Assembly: GCA_030064795.1 (NCBI GenBank)
Contig: JASJEI010000147.1
Span: 1 to 11,373 of the forward strand
Reading direction: 5' to 3'
DNA length: 11,373 nucleotides
Origin: Pleurocapsa sp. MO_226.B13
Lineage (GTDB): Bacteria; Cyanobacteriota; Cyanobacteriia; Cyanobacteriales; Xenococcaceae
Part shown: in pieces, positions 1 through 5,765 of the stretch
Numbering within the stretch: the first letter of the stretch is position 1
How the letters are laid out: every line of letters starts with the position of its first letter
The notes under the pieces: model-generated
The model's database searches: none
Seen by the model: the letters and a program-made list of their open reading frames with translations, nothing else
Told to the model about the DNA's origin: nothing
Made by a program: the position numbers and the translations under genes

Positions 1-33
1 ATTCAAATGGATAAGTTTTAGCCAGAGGTTATT

Positions 34-107
34 GCCCGCCGACCGCCCCAATTGTGAGGGGTAAGCGTGTCAAAGTCCCCAAATTCGTAGGGGCGGTCGG
101 CGAAGGC
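34..107. repeat. GC-rich inverted repeat able to form a long hairpin
   Basis: Positions 37-49 (CGCCGACCGCCCC) and 90-102 (GGGGCGGTCGGCG) are perfect 13-base inverted repeats. The stem can continue outward with GCC 34-36 against GGC 105-107 across a two-base bulge, and inward with AATT 50-53 against 82-85 and GGGG 58-61 against CCCC 77-80. The block is much more GC-rich than the DNA around it and no reading frame explains it. It lies where the missing 5' part of the neighbouring transposase remnant would be expected. It looks like a small dispersed palindromic repeat or MITE-like unit. No run of T follows it, so a terminator role is unlikely. Copy number in the genome is unknown. Confidence 0.6.
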
Positions 108-160
108 TGACCAACTTTGACCAGGTTTTCTCTCGGGGCTGGTTAAAGAACGCTTACTAG

Positions 161-953
161 AGTTACTTCACTATCAAAAAAATCGACTTGCGAACCCGCA
201 AAAGAACGGAAATAGCTGTCGATATTGTGCGTCAATTAGAATCTGAAAATAAATTTCCTCATGCAGATTACGCGTTTGACCAGGGAATTTTATCTCGACC
301 CTTAACTGAAGTAATTGAAGAGAGTGGGAAACACTGGGTGACAGAAATAGAGCGATCGCGATCGGGTGATGTGGAATGGTCAATGGCAAAGAGTTGATAA
401 AATAGCAGAAGAATTAAAAACTAATCATCCAGAAAGTTTTCGTCATAAATTAGTTTGCTGCCGCAACGGTGAACAACGAGAAATTTGGGCTTTTACCAAA
501 GTGATTCGTCTCAAAAAATCTGGTCGTAAACGATTAGTGATTGTCCACGAGAAATCAGATTTAACTGATGCACCTAGATTTCTCTTGACGGATGCAAATC
601 ATTGGGATGCTTCGAGAGTATTTGCTGCTTGGAGTTATCGTTGGTCGGTAGAGATTTTTCATGAGTTCTCCAAACAATTAGTTGGGTTTGAGTCGGCTCA
701 GTTACGGAGTGAAGAAGCGGTAAAACGCCACTTCTGTCTAAGTTGTGTAGCGCAGTCTGTACTCCAACAAGCTAGTTGTAGTGGTCGAAAATCTGAACAG
801 TTTCAATTTGCTCCAGAAAACGAGCAAACTATTGGTCAACGACTCTACACTCTTACTCGTGAAGCTTTACACAACTTACTTGAACTGATTCAAAGCTTAT
901 TGCTTCAAGGGAAATCTAGGGAACAAGTTCTGGAGGTGATGATGCCTTTATAG
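161..953 (+). pseudogene. Decayed DDE transposase (IS4/IS701-like), 5'-truncated and frameshifted
   Basis: Two reading frames give consecutive pieces of one transposase. The first (frame 2, open from 161 and running to 397) holds a block ending in YAFDQG, whose Asp fits the second DDE residue. The second (frame 3, to the stop at 951-953) resumes with WNGQWQRVD and carries RFLLTD and WSYRWSVEIFHEFSKQ. That last block matches the IS4-type signature R-(3)-E-(6)-K, which includes the catalytic Glu. The frame changes by one base near 365-372, next to a GCGATCGC octamer (352-359); frame 3 has a stop at 348-350, so the two pieces cannot be one ORF. The N-terminal region with the first catalytic Asp is absent. 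A short open stretch in frame 1 (139-180, LVKERLLELLHYQK) may be a further displaced fragment, but I do not recognise it. The assignment to a DDE transposase is firm; the exact family is from memory of similar cyanobacterial proteins. Confidence 0.85.
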
Positions 954-1141
954 TATTCTCGATCTCTATTCAATCTCTTCTAGTTTAGAAACCTTCCAAG
1001 TCGTGTCGGTTAAATTAGTGACCTCCTCCCAACACCAATTGCAAGCAATATGGTGCGATGCGACCCTAGACTCACGACTAGGTTTTCCTGGTTATTTCCA
1101 TTTCTGGTTTTACACCACTTATCTAGATATGAAAGAAGATG
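954..1141. other. Non-coding spacer between the transposase remnant and the DUF924 gene
   Basis: I see no credible gene here. A short GTG-started frame at 1003-1191 has no recognisable motif and overlaps the end of the real minus-strand gene. CCTAG (1065-1069) and CTAGG (1078-1082) form a five-base stem followed by TTTT, which could be a weak terminator for rightward transcripts. The right end of the old insertion sequence may lie here, but its left end is missing, so terminal repeats cannot be matched. Confidence 0.4.
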
Positions 1142-1693
1142 CTAAAAACTCGAACCTGGTTGATTTAAAAACTCTCGTTCTTCTGGTGTAATTTCTCTGT
1201 CTAATATTTGATTGCGATGGGGAAATCTGCCAAAGCGATCGATAATTTCTTGATGTCTAATGGCAAATTTAAGATTATCTTCTTTGCCGAGTTTAGTAAA
1301 AAGTGCTACACAGAGATCTTGATTTGCTTGGTTTTCGCTGTGCATCAAAGGCATATAAAGAAATGCTTTTTGCTCGGTAGTTAAATTAAGTTGATAGTTA
1401 TTATTTAATGCATATTTAGTCAGTTCCACTGCTTGTCGATCTGTAGCAAAAGCTTGGGGACTGTTGCGAAACATATTGCGAGGAAACTGATCCAAGACGA
1501 TAATTAAAGCCAAAATATCGCGAGCATTGTTACGCCAATAGTCTAATTCTCCCGCTGCTGCTTGTCGATAAGTATCTAAAAAATTTGCTTCGATCTGGCG
1601 ATCGAATTCGCTACTTTTTTTGAACCACAAAGGGCGAACATCTTGAGAAAACCAGAAATTCAAGACATCATCAGGTTTGGTAGATCTGTTCAT
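1142..1693 (-). CDS. DUF924 family protein
   Basis: This encodes 183 aa, the usual length for DUF924, a family of soluble helical (TPR-like) proteins whose biochemical role is not established. Family features visible include FWF at residues 13-15, the core block LIIVLDQFPRNMFR (63-76), FLYMPLMHSE (111-120) and the C-terminal FGRFPHRN/ILDRE blocks (154-167) before a TPEE motif. There is no signal peptide or membrane segment, so the protein is likely cytoplasmic. The start at 1693 gives the normal N-terminus; I see no Shine-Dalgarno sequence in front of it. The gene converges on the transposase remnant and diverges from the NADH dehydrogenase gene, so it is probably its own transcription unit. 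The family call is confident; no function can be given. Confidence 0.9.
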   Translation of the reverse strand: MNRSTKPDDVLNFWFSQDVRPLWFKKSSEFDRQIEANFLDTYRQAAAGELDYWRNNARDILALIIVLDQFPRNMFRNSPQAFATDRQAVELTKYALNNNYQLNLTTEQKAFLYMPLMHSENQANQDLCVALFTKLGKEDNLKFAIRHQEIIDRFGRFPHRNQILDREITPEEREFLNQPGSSF

Positions 1694-2097
1694 GTTTATA
1701 ATACAGGATAGCTATAGACAATTGATGACCTATTTTTTGGAGATCGACTGGTTGGTTGCAATCTTCTTGACGACTGATAAACCTATGTCTTGCTCGATCG
1801 ACAAGCAGATTTAAGTTCGAGTGATTACATAATCTTATCAAAAACATTGGTTATCCCTATCGCTCTTTTGTTTTACTCGCTACATCACTATCTATAATTA
1901 AGAGTTATTAATAATATTGACAAGCAAAAACACCTGTGCAGTTAGATCTTAAGGTTTTAAACAAGTTTATAAAAGTTTATTAAAATTAATATTAGTATAT
2001 AATTGCTGACAAAATAATTCTACGTCCCCAGAAATTCTCGATATTCAGCCAAGTTTATTTGGAACTATATTCTACTATTTATCCCCAAATCTTCACT
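1694..2097. promoter_or_regulatory. Divergent AT-rich intergenic region with promoter-like hexamers
   Basis: No gene is visible in these 404 bases, which separate two divergently transcribed genes and so should hold both promoters. On the plus strand there are two exact TATAAT hexamers (1893-1898 and 1998-2003) and one exact TTGACA (1917-1922). The TTGACA has no good -10 partner at 17 bases; TTAGAT at 1942-1947 would need a 19-base spacer. TATAAT at 1998-2003 has only a weak -35 (TTTATT at 1976-1981, 16-base spacer), but it is the best placed for the dehydrogenase and would leave a leader of about 90 bases. I cannot identify a convincing leftward promoter or a named operator. Confidence 0.35.
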
Positions 2098-3465
2098 ATG
2101 AACAACACTCAAACTCAGCAGACATCAATTCCTCATGTAGTTATCGTCGGCGGTGGTTTTGGCGGACTCTATGCAGCAAAATCACTCAAAGATGCCCCCG
2201 TCAAGGTGACTTTGATTGACAAGCGTAACTTTCACTTGTTCCAACCCCTACTCTACCAAGTAGCTACTGGCACGTTGTCTCCAGCAGATATTGCTTCTCC
2301 GCTGCGGGTAGTTTTGAGCAAACATAAAAATACTCAAGTTTTGTTGGATAAGGTAGTAGATATCGATCCTGATGCCAAAAAAGTCTTTTTAGAAGATCGA
2401 GAAGCATTAGATTATGATGCTCTGGTTGTGGCGACAGGAGTTAGTCATCACTACTTTGGTAACGACCAGTGGCAAAATGATGCTCCAGGATTAAAAACCG
2501 TAGAAGATGCTCTAGAAATGCGTCGTCGCATCTTTATGGCATTTGAAGCAGCAGAAAAAGAACCCGACCCCAAAAAACGTCAGGCATTGCTTACCTTTGT
2601 AGTGGTGGGTGGTGGCCCTACTGGAGTCGAGTTAGCAGGGGCGATCGCCGAAATTGCGCATCAGTCTGTTAAAGATGATTTCCGCGATATCGATACTACC
2701 CAAGCCAGAATTTTACTGTTTGAAGGCATGGATCGGATCTTACCTCCCTACCCCGAAGAATGTTCCGCCGATGCCCAAAAAGCCTTAGAAGATCTGGGTG
2801 TAAATGTTCAGACCAAGACCTTGGTAACTAATATTGCCGATAATTCTGTAACTTATCGTCAGGGCGATGAGTCCCATACTATCGATGCTCACACCATACT
2901 TTGGGCTGCGGGAGTTAGAGCTTCCTTTATGGGTAAAGTCTTAGCCGATCGCACTGGAGCAGAATTAGATCGGGCTGGTAGAGTAATAGTAGAATCAGAT
3001 CTGAGCATCAAAAACTACGGAGATATCTTTGTGATTGGCGATTTAGCTCACTTTGCCCATCAAGGCGATCGCCCTCTCCCTGGAGTTGCTCCTGTAGCGA
3101 TGAAGGAAGGGGAGTACATAGCAGATCTAATTGCCAAACGTACCGCAGGTAAAACTGTTGATGCCTTTACCTATAAAGATTTTGGCAGCATGGCAGTAAT
3201 TGGACAAAATAAAGCCGTTGCCGATCTTAACTTTGGTAGATTTTCTGGATTTATTGCCTGGATTACTTGGGTCTTTGCTCATATCTACTATTTAATTGAA
3301 TTTGATAACAAACTAGTAGTAATGATTCAGTGGGCGTGGAACTATATTACCTTGGGTCGGGGAGCGCGTCTAATTACCGAAAAACCGTCTCCACAGCTAG
3401 AAATTGAGTCTCCCCAACAACCAGAACCGACTGCATCTAAATCAAAAGAGCCTGTATCGGTATAG
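2098..3465 (+). CDS. Type II NAD(P)H:quinone oxidoreductase (NDH-2)
   Basis: This is a single-subunit flavoprotein that oxidises NAD(P)H and passes electrons to the quinone pool without pumping protons; in cyanobacteria such enzymes act at the thylakoid or plasma membrane. Taking the ATG at 2098 gives 455 aa. An in-frame TTG at 2059 would add 13 residues that do not resemble the family, and the flavin fold then starts normally. Visible features are the FAD-binding VIVGGGFGG (15-23), FQPLLYQVATGTLSPADIASP (48-68, an NDH-2 hallmark), the VATG block (111-114), the NAD(P)H-binding VVGGGPTGVELAG (169-181), FVIGDLA (311-317) and a hydrophobic, aromatic C-terminal segment (about 382-400) that would anchor it to the membrane. 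A polar Pro/Glu/Lys-rich tail follows. The stop lies about 13 bases before the left end of the IS607 element, so any native terminator has been displaced. Which ndb paralogue it matches cannot be settled here. Confidence 0.93.
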   Translation: MNNTQTQQTSIPHVVIVGGGFGGLYAAKSLKDAPVKVTLIDKRNFHLFQPLLYQVATGTLSPADIASPLRVVLSKHKNTQVLLDKVVDIDPDAKKVFLEDREALDYDALVVATGVSHHYFGNDQWQNDAPGLKTVEDALEMRRRIFMAFEAAEKEPDPKKRQALLTFVVVGGGPTGVELAGAIAEIAHQSVKDDFRDIDTTQARILLFEGMDRILPPYPEECSADAQKALEDLGVNVQTKTLVTNIADNSVTYRQGDESHTIDAHTILWAAGVRASFMGKVLADRTGAELDRAGRVIVESDLSIKNYGDIFVIGDLAHFAHQGDRPLPGVAPVAMKEGEYIADLIAKRTAGKTVDAFTYKDFGSMAVIGQNKAVADLNFGRFSGFIAWITWVFAHIYYLIEFDNKLVVMIQWAWNYITLGRGARLITEKPSPQLEIESPQQPEPTASKSKEPVSV

Positions 3466-3477
3466 TAAAGTTTCAAT

Positions 3478-3520
3478 AAAAATATAGTCAAATATAGTCA
3501 TTCATGCCAAAATATAGACA
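3478..3520 (+). repeat. IS607 left end: three spaced 11-mers, probable TnpA sites
   Basis: Three copies of AAATATAG(T/A)CA begin at 3480, 3490 and 3510, that is 10 and 20 bases apart, placing them on one face of the helix. The last base of the third copy is the A of the tnpA start codon. The first two copies belong to the stretch that is inverted at the right end. The pattern suits binding sites for the recombinase. Because the copies contain -10-like TATAGT and run into the start codon, binding could also repress tnpA. The repeats are seen directly; the binding and control are inference. Confidence 0.65.
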
Positions 3521-4092
3521 TGAAGCTATCAGACTATGCCAAAAAAGTAGGAATAAGTTATCGAACAGCCTGGAGGTGGTGGAAACAAGGTAATTTAACA
3601 GGTTATCAGTTGCCCTCTGGCACAATTATTATAACGGACGAAGATAAATCGAAGTCCGATCTGGTAGCTTGCATTTATGCGAGGGTTTCCAGTGCCGAAA
3701 ATCAAGATAACTTAGATCGGCAAGCTGAACGATTAAAAGATTATGCTATTGCTAGAGGCTACAAAATCTATAAAGTTGTCAAAGAAATAGGCAGTGGTTT
3801 AAACGATAATCGGCAACAATTGGCAAAGATTCTAGTTGACCCAAACTATAATGTTTTAATTGTTGAACACAAAAACCGTTTAGCCAGATTTGGCACTAAT
3901 TATCTAGAAATCTTGTTAAAAGAACTAGATAAAAAAGTTGAGATTGTTAATCAAAGTGAGGATAAGCAAGATGAGTTAATGGAAGATTTAATAGCCATCA
4001 TTACCTCTTTTTGTTCTCGAATTTACGGATTGAGAAGGTCAAAAAGAAAGACGGAAAAGATCATAGCTGAGTTAAAATCTAACGGACAATAA
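3520..4092 (+). CDS. tnpA: IS607-family serine recombinase TnpA
   Basis: The 190-aa protein is the recombinase that moves the element through a double-strand break with a serine-DNA intermediate. Domain order is typical of IS607 TnpA and reversed compared with classical resolvases: an N-terminal MerR-like helix-turn-helix (about residues 1-40, LSDYAKKVGISYRTAWRWWKQG) and then a small serine-recombinase catalytic domain (about 48-170). The catalytic Ser is S57 in YARVSS, with NLDRQ (64-68) and HKNRLARFG (117-125) supplying the conserved Arg residues. A basic C-terminal helix (LRRSKRKTEK) ends the protein. The length is normal and there is no break. The ATG at 3520 overlaps a terminal repeat and has no clear Shine-Dalgarno sequence. 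Its stop codon overlaps the tnpB start (TAATG), suggesting translational coupling. Confidence 0.95.
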   Translation: MKLSDYAKKVGISYRTAWRWWKQGNLTGYQLPSGTIIITDEDKSKSDLVACIYARVSSAENQDNLDRQAERLKDYAIARGYKIYKVVKEIGSGLNDNRQQLAKILVDPNYNVLIVEHKNRLARFGTNYLEILLKELDKKVEIVNQSEDKQDELMEDLIAIITSFCSRIYGLRRSKRKTEKIIAELKSNGQ

Positions 4093-5315
4093 TGTTCCTA
4101 GCAGAAAGACACATTATCAAGCAAGGACATCCATTTTGGACTGAGATAGATCATTTATCTTGGCAGTCTAAAAATCTTTATAATTCAGCTAATTATATAA
4201 TCCGTCAAAACTTTATTTATGGTCATGGCTATTTAACTTATAATCAGATGGCTTCAAAGATGAAAGAGACAGAGCAATATAAAGCTTTACCTGCTAAAGT
4301 TTCACAGCAAGTTTTAAGAGGATTAGACCGTAACTGGAAATCGTTTTTTGAGGCTTTATCTGAATTTAAAACTAATTCTGATAAATTTCTGGTCAGACCA
4401 AAAATACCTGGTTATAAAGATGCAAAGAAGGGACGAAATCTTTTAGTTTATACGATTCAAGCCATAAGCAAGGTGGCACGGAAACAAGGATTAGTCAAAC
4501 TATCGGGGACTTCCCTATCCTTTCCTACTAAGGTAGCAGAGCGCATAGCAGAAGTCAGAATTGTCCCTAAATGTGATTGTTATGTTATTGAGGTAATTTA
4601 TGAGGAAACTGAACAGTTCTTCAAGCCAAACGAAAAAATAGGTGCGATAGATTTAGGTGTAGATAATTTGATGGCTGTAACTTCAAATCAACCGGATTTT
4701 ACTCCTTTGTTGATTAATGGCAGACCGTTAAAAAGCCTGAATCAATTTTATAACCAACGTCGAGCTAAGTTGCAATCTCTGTTAAAAGGCAATCGTAAAA
4801 GTTCCCCAAGAATTCGTCGTTTAACCCGTTGTCGAAATCAGAAGATAGATGATTATCTTCATAAGGCTAGTCGTTATCTAGTTAATCTCTTAGTTGGTCA
4901 ACAAATTACTACTTTAGTCATTGGTAATAATGAAGGTTGGAAACAAGAGGTGAACTTAGGGAGAGTCAATAATCAAAAATTTGTGACTCTGCCACATTCT
5001 CGATTAATTGACATGATTACTTACAAATGTCAATTAGTAGGAATCAAGGTAATTCTTCAGGAAGAATCTTATACCTCAGCTTCTAATTTTTTGAATTTAG
5101 ATCCTCTTCCGGTGTATGGACAAATAACCGAAAAGCCTATCTTTTCGGGGACAAGAATTAAGCGAGGTTTATATCGAACAGACAAAGGATTTCTTTGCCA
5201 ATCTGATGTGATAGGTTCCTACAACATTTTACGAAAAGCATTCCCAAATGCGTTGACCCGCTATGGGATAGAGAGGTGCGTAGTTCACCCCAGGAGAATT
5301 AATCTCTCAAAGTAA
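4092..5315 (+). CDS. tnpB: TnpB, RNA-guided RuvC-like endonuclease of an IS607 element
   Basis: The 407-aa protein belongs to the TnpB family, RNA-guided nucleases related to Cas12 that cut DNA near a transposon-adjacent motif and help retain the element. An N-terminal helical/OFB_HTH-like part (about 1-120) precedes the split RuvC domain. RuvC-I has D187 in GAIDLGVDN, RuvC-II has the Glu pair 324-325 in LQEESYTSAS, and RuvC-III has D372 in SDVIGSYNIL. All three acidic positions are kept, so the nuclease may be active. The usual paired CxxC zinc finger between RuvC-II and RuvC-III is missing; in its place is a segment with LDPLPVYG and FSGTRIKRGLYRTDKGF. I know this variant from other cyanobacterial TnpB proteins. 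The gene overlaps tnpA by one base, and its 3' end probably also encodes part of the guide RNA. Confidence 0.95.
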   Translation: MFLAERHIIKQGHPFWTEIDHLSWQSKNLYNSANYIIRQNFIYGHGYLTYNQMASKMKETEQYKALPAKVSQQVLRGLDRNWKSFFEALSEFKTNSDKFLVRPKIPGYKDAKKGRNLLVYTIQAISKVARKQGLVKLSGTSLSFPTKVAERIAEVRIVPKCDCYVIEVIYEETEQFFKPNEKIGAIDLGVDNLMAVTSNQPDFTPLLINGRPLKSLNQFYNQRRAKLQSLLKGNRKSSPRIRRLTRCRNQKIDDYLHKASRYLVNLLVGQQITTLVIGNNEGWKQEVNLGRVNNQKFVTLPHSRLIDMITYKCQLVGIKVILQEESYTSASNFLNLDPLPVYGQITEKPIFSGTRIKRGLYRTDKGFLCQSDVIGSYNILRKAFPNALTRYGIERCVVHPRRINLSK

Positions 5316-5371
5316 AAGTGAAGGGGATTTCTGAAATGGAATTCAGTCTGTCTATATTTGACTATACTTTT
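5260..5371 (+). ncRNA. Candidate omega RNA (TnpB guide RNA) at the tnpB 3' end and right IS end
   Basis: TnpB guide RNAs normally overlap the end of tnpB and run through the right end of the element into flanking DNA, which serves as the guide. Here the region can fold: GGTG (5275-5278) pairs with CACC (5286-5289), GAGAG (5271-5275) could pair with CTCTC (5304-5308), and CTGAA (5331-5335) pairs with TTCAG (5342-5346). GGGG (5323-5326) could form a pseudoknot with CCCC (5288-5291). These pairings partly compete. The limits are approximate: the 5' end is not visible and the guide would begin just after the element. Location and foldability are the only evidence. Confidence 0.4.
5349..5371 (-). 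repeat. IS607 right end: inverted copy of the left-end repeat
   Basis: Read on the minus strand, this stretch differs from 3478-3500 at only two of 23 positions. It contains two copies of the 11-mer with the same 10-base spacing (complements of 5349-5359 and 5359-5369). A related ACTATAGATGTC lies just outside at 5376-5387. It marks the right end and is the probable recombinase binding site there. Confidence 0.65.
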
Positions 5372-5415
5372 ACCAACTATAGATGTCAAGAAACTTGGTT
5401 AATTTTATCGACAAA

Positions 5416-5530
5416 GTAAGGTGGGCAAAAATAGCTGAGGGAAAATCTTTTCTAAGTAGCTTGAGAAATTTGCACTCTTCGTACTAGCCCTAAAGGATTA
5501 GCTCCGCGTCCTTCGCGTCGCCCACCCTAC
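5416..5530. repeat. Inverted repeat flanking a palindrome-rich segment, dispersed-repeat-like
   Basis: GTAAGGTGGGC (5416-5426) and GCCCACCCTAC (5520-5530) are inverted copies that agree at 10 of 11 positions and enclose about 93 bases with no gene. The right half holds AAGGA...TCCTT and CGCG...CGCG palindromes around 5493-5517, a style typical of short repeats scattered through cyanobacterial genomes. It could be a small non-autonomous element or an RNA hairpin base. I see no second copy in this window, so its repetitive nature is not proven. Confidence 0.4.
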
Positions 5531-5574
5531 CGACTAATCGATAATTATCAAAAAACCTAACAAACATCGATCGC

Positions 5575-5599
5575 CCTCCTAGTGCTAGGAGGTTTTTTT
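5575..5599 (+). terminator. Rho-independent terminator, rightward
   Basis: CCTCCTAG (5575-5582) and CTAGGAGG (5585-5592) are perfect inverted repeats, followed directly by seven T residues (5593-5599). This is a strong intrinsic terminator for plus-strand transcripts. The opposite strand has no adjacent T run. The nearest upstream genes are those of the IS607 element and, beyond it, the NADH dehydrogenase. Before the element inserted, this may have been the dehydrogenase's own terminator. It isolates speA from upstream transcription. Confidence 0.85.
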
Positions 5600-5624
5600 G
5601 CTCTTTATTTTTTGCTCTTTATTT
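5594..5624 (+). repeat. 14-base tandem duplication of the terminator tail
   Basis: The 17-mer TTTTTTGCTCTTTATTT occurs at 5594-5610 and again at 5608-5624, a 14-base period with a three-base shared edge. It begins in the T run of the terminator, so the U-rich tail is doubled. Replication slippage is the simplest origin. Confidence 0.75.
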
Positions 5625-5765
5625 AGGAACCAGATCGGATTGGATATTTCATCCTTCTTTATTTGAGATCTCTTAGCAATGAGCTATTGAAGCTGATACC
5701 CTTAGTTTTGGTGGAGAAAAATAATCGTCTCCCCAATCTGTCCAAAGCGATCGAGTTATTCTTCA
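5625..5765 (+). promoter_or_regulatory. Upstream region of speA
   Basis: The speA promoter should lie between the terminator and the start at 5766, but no clear -35/-10 pair stands out; TTAGCA (from about 5674) with TACCCT 18 bases further on is only a weak match. GGAGA (5713-5717) and TCTCC (5728-5732) can form a short hairpin in the leader. There is no Shine-Dalgarno sequence directly before the start codon, which is common in cyanobacteria. Confidence 0.3.

Larger units (their letters stand above)
3478..5371 (+). mobile_element. IS607-family insertion sequence (tnpA-tnpB)
   Basis: The element carries a serine recombinase of the IS607 TnpA type followed by a TnpB gene, the defining gene order of the family. 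Its limits are drawn from a 23-base inverted repeat, 3478-3500 against 5349-5371, matching at 21 of 23 positions. The true crossover points may lie a few bases outside, because IS607 elements are moved by a serine recombinase, lack classical terminal repeats and make no target duplication. Both ORFs are complete and the catalytic residues are present, so the element may be active. It sits between an NADH dehydrogenase gene and a spacer, interrupting no gene. No GCGATCGC octamer occurs in it, unlike most of the flanking genes. Confidence 0.85.

Noticed and set aside
1065..1086. Terminator between the transposase remnant and the DUF924 gene
   Set aside because: The stem is only five bases with an eight-base loop and four T residues, too weak to list as a separate terminator.
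1003..1191. 62-codon GTG-started frame after the transposase remnant
   Set aside because: It has no family resemblance and runs into the 3' end of the well-supported DUF924 gene on the other strand.
2059..2097. Upstream TTG start for the NADH dehydrogenase
   Set aside because: The extra 13 residues are not family-like, and the ATG at 2098 gives the usual short N-terminus before the flavin fold.
3478..5371. Interpretation of tnpA-tnpB as a defence or CRISPR-like system
   Set aside because: The gene order, one-base overlap and matching ends fit an ordinary IS607 transposon; there is no cas gene or spacer array.
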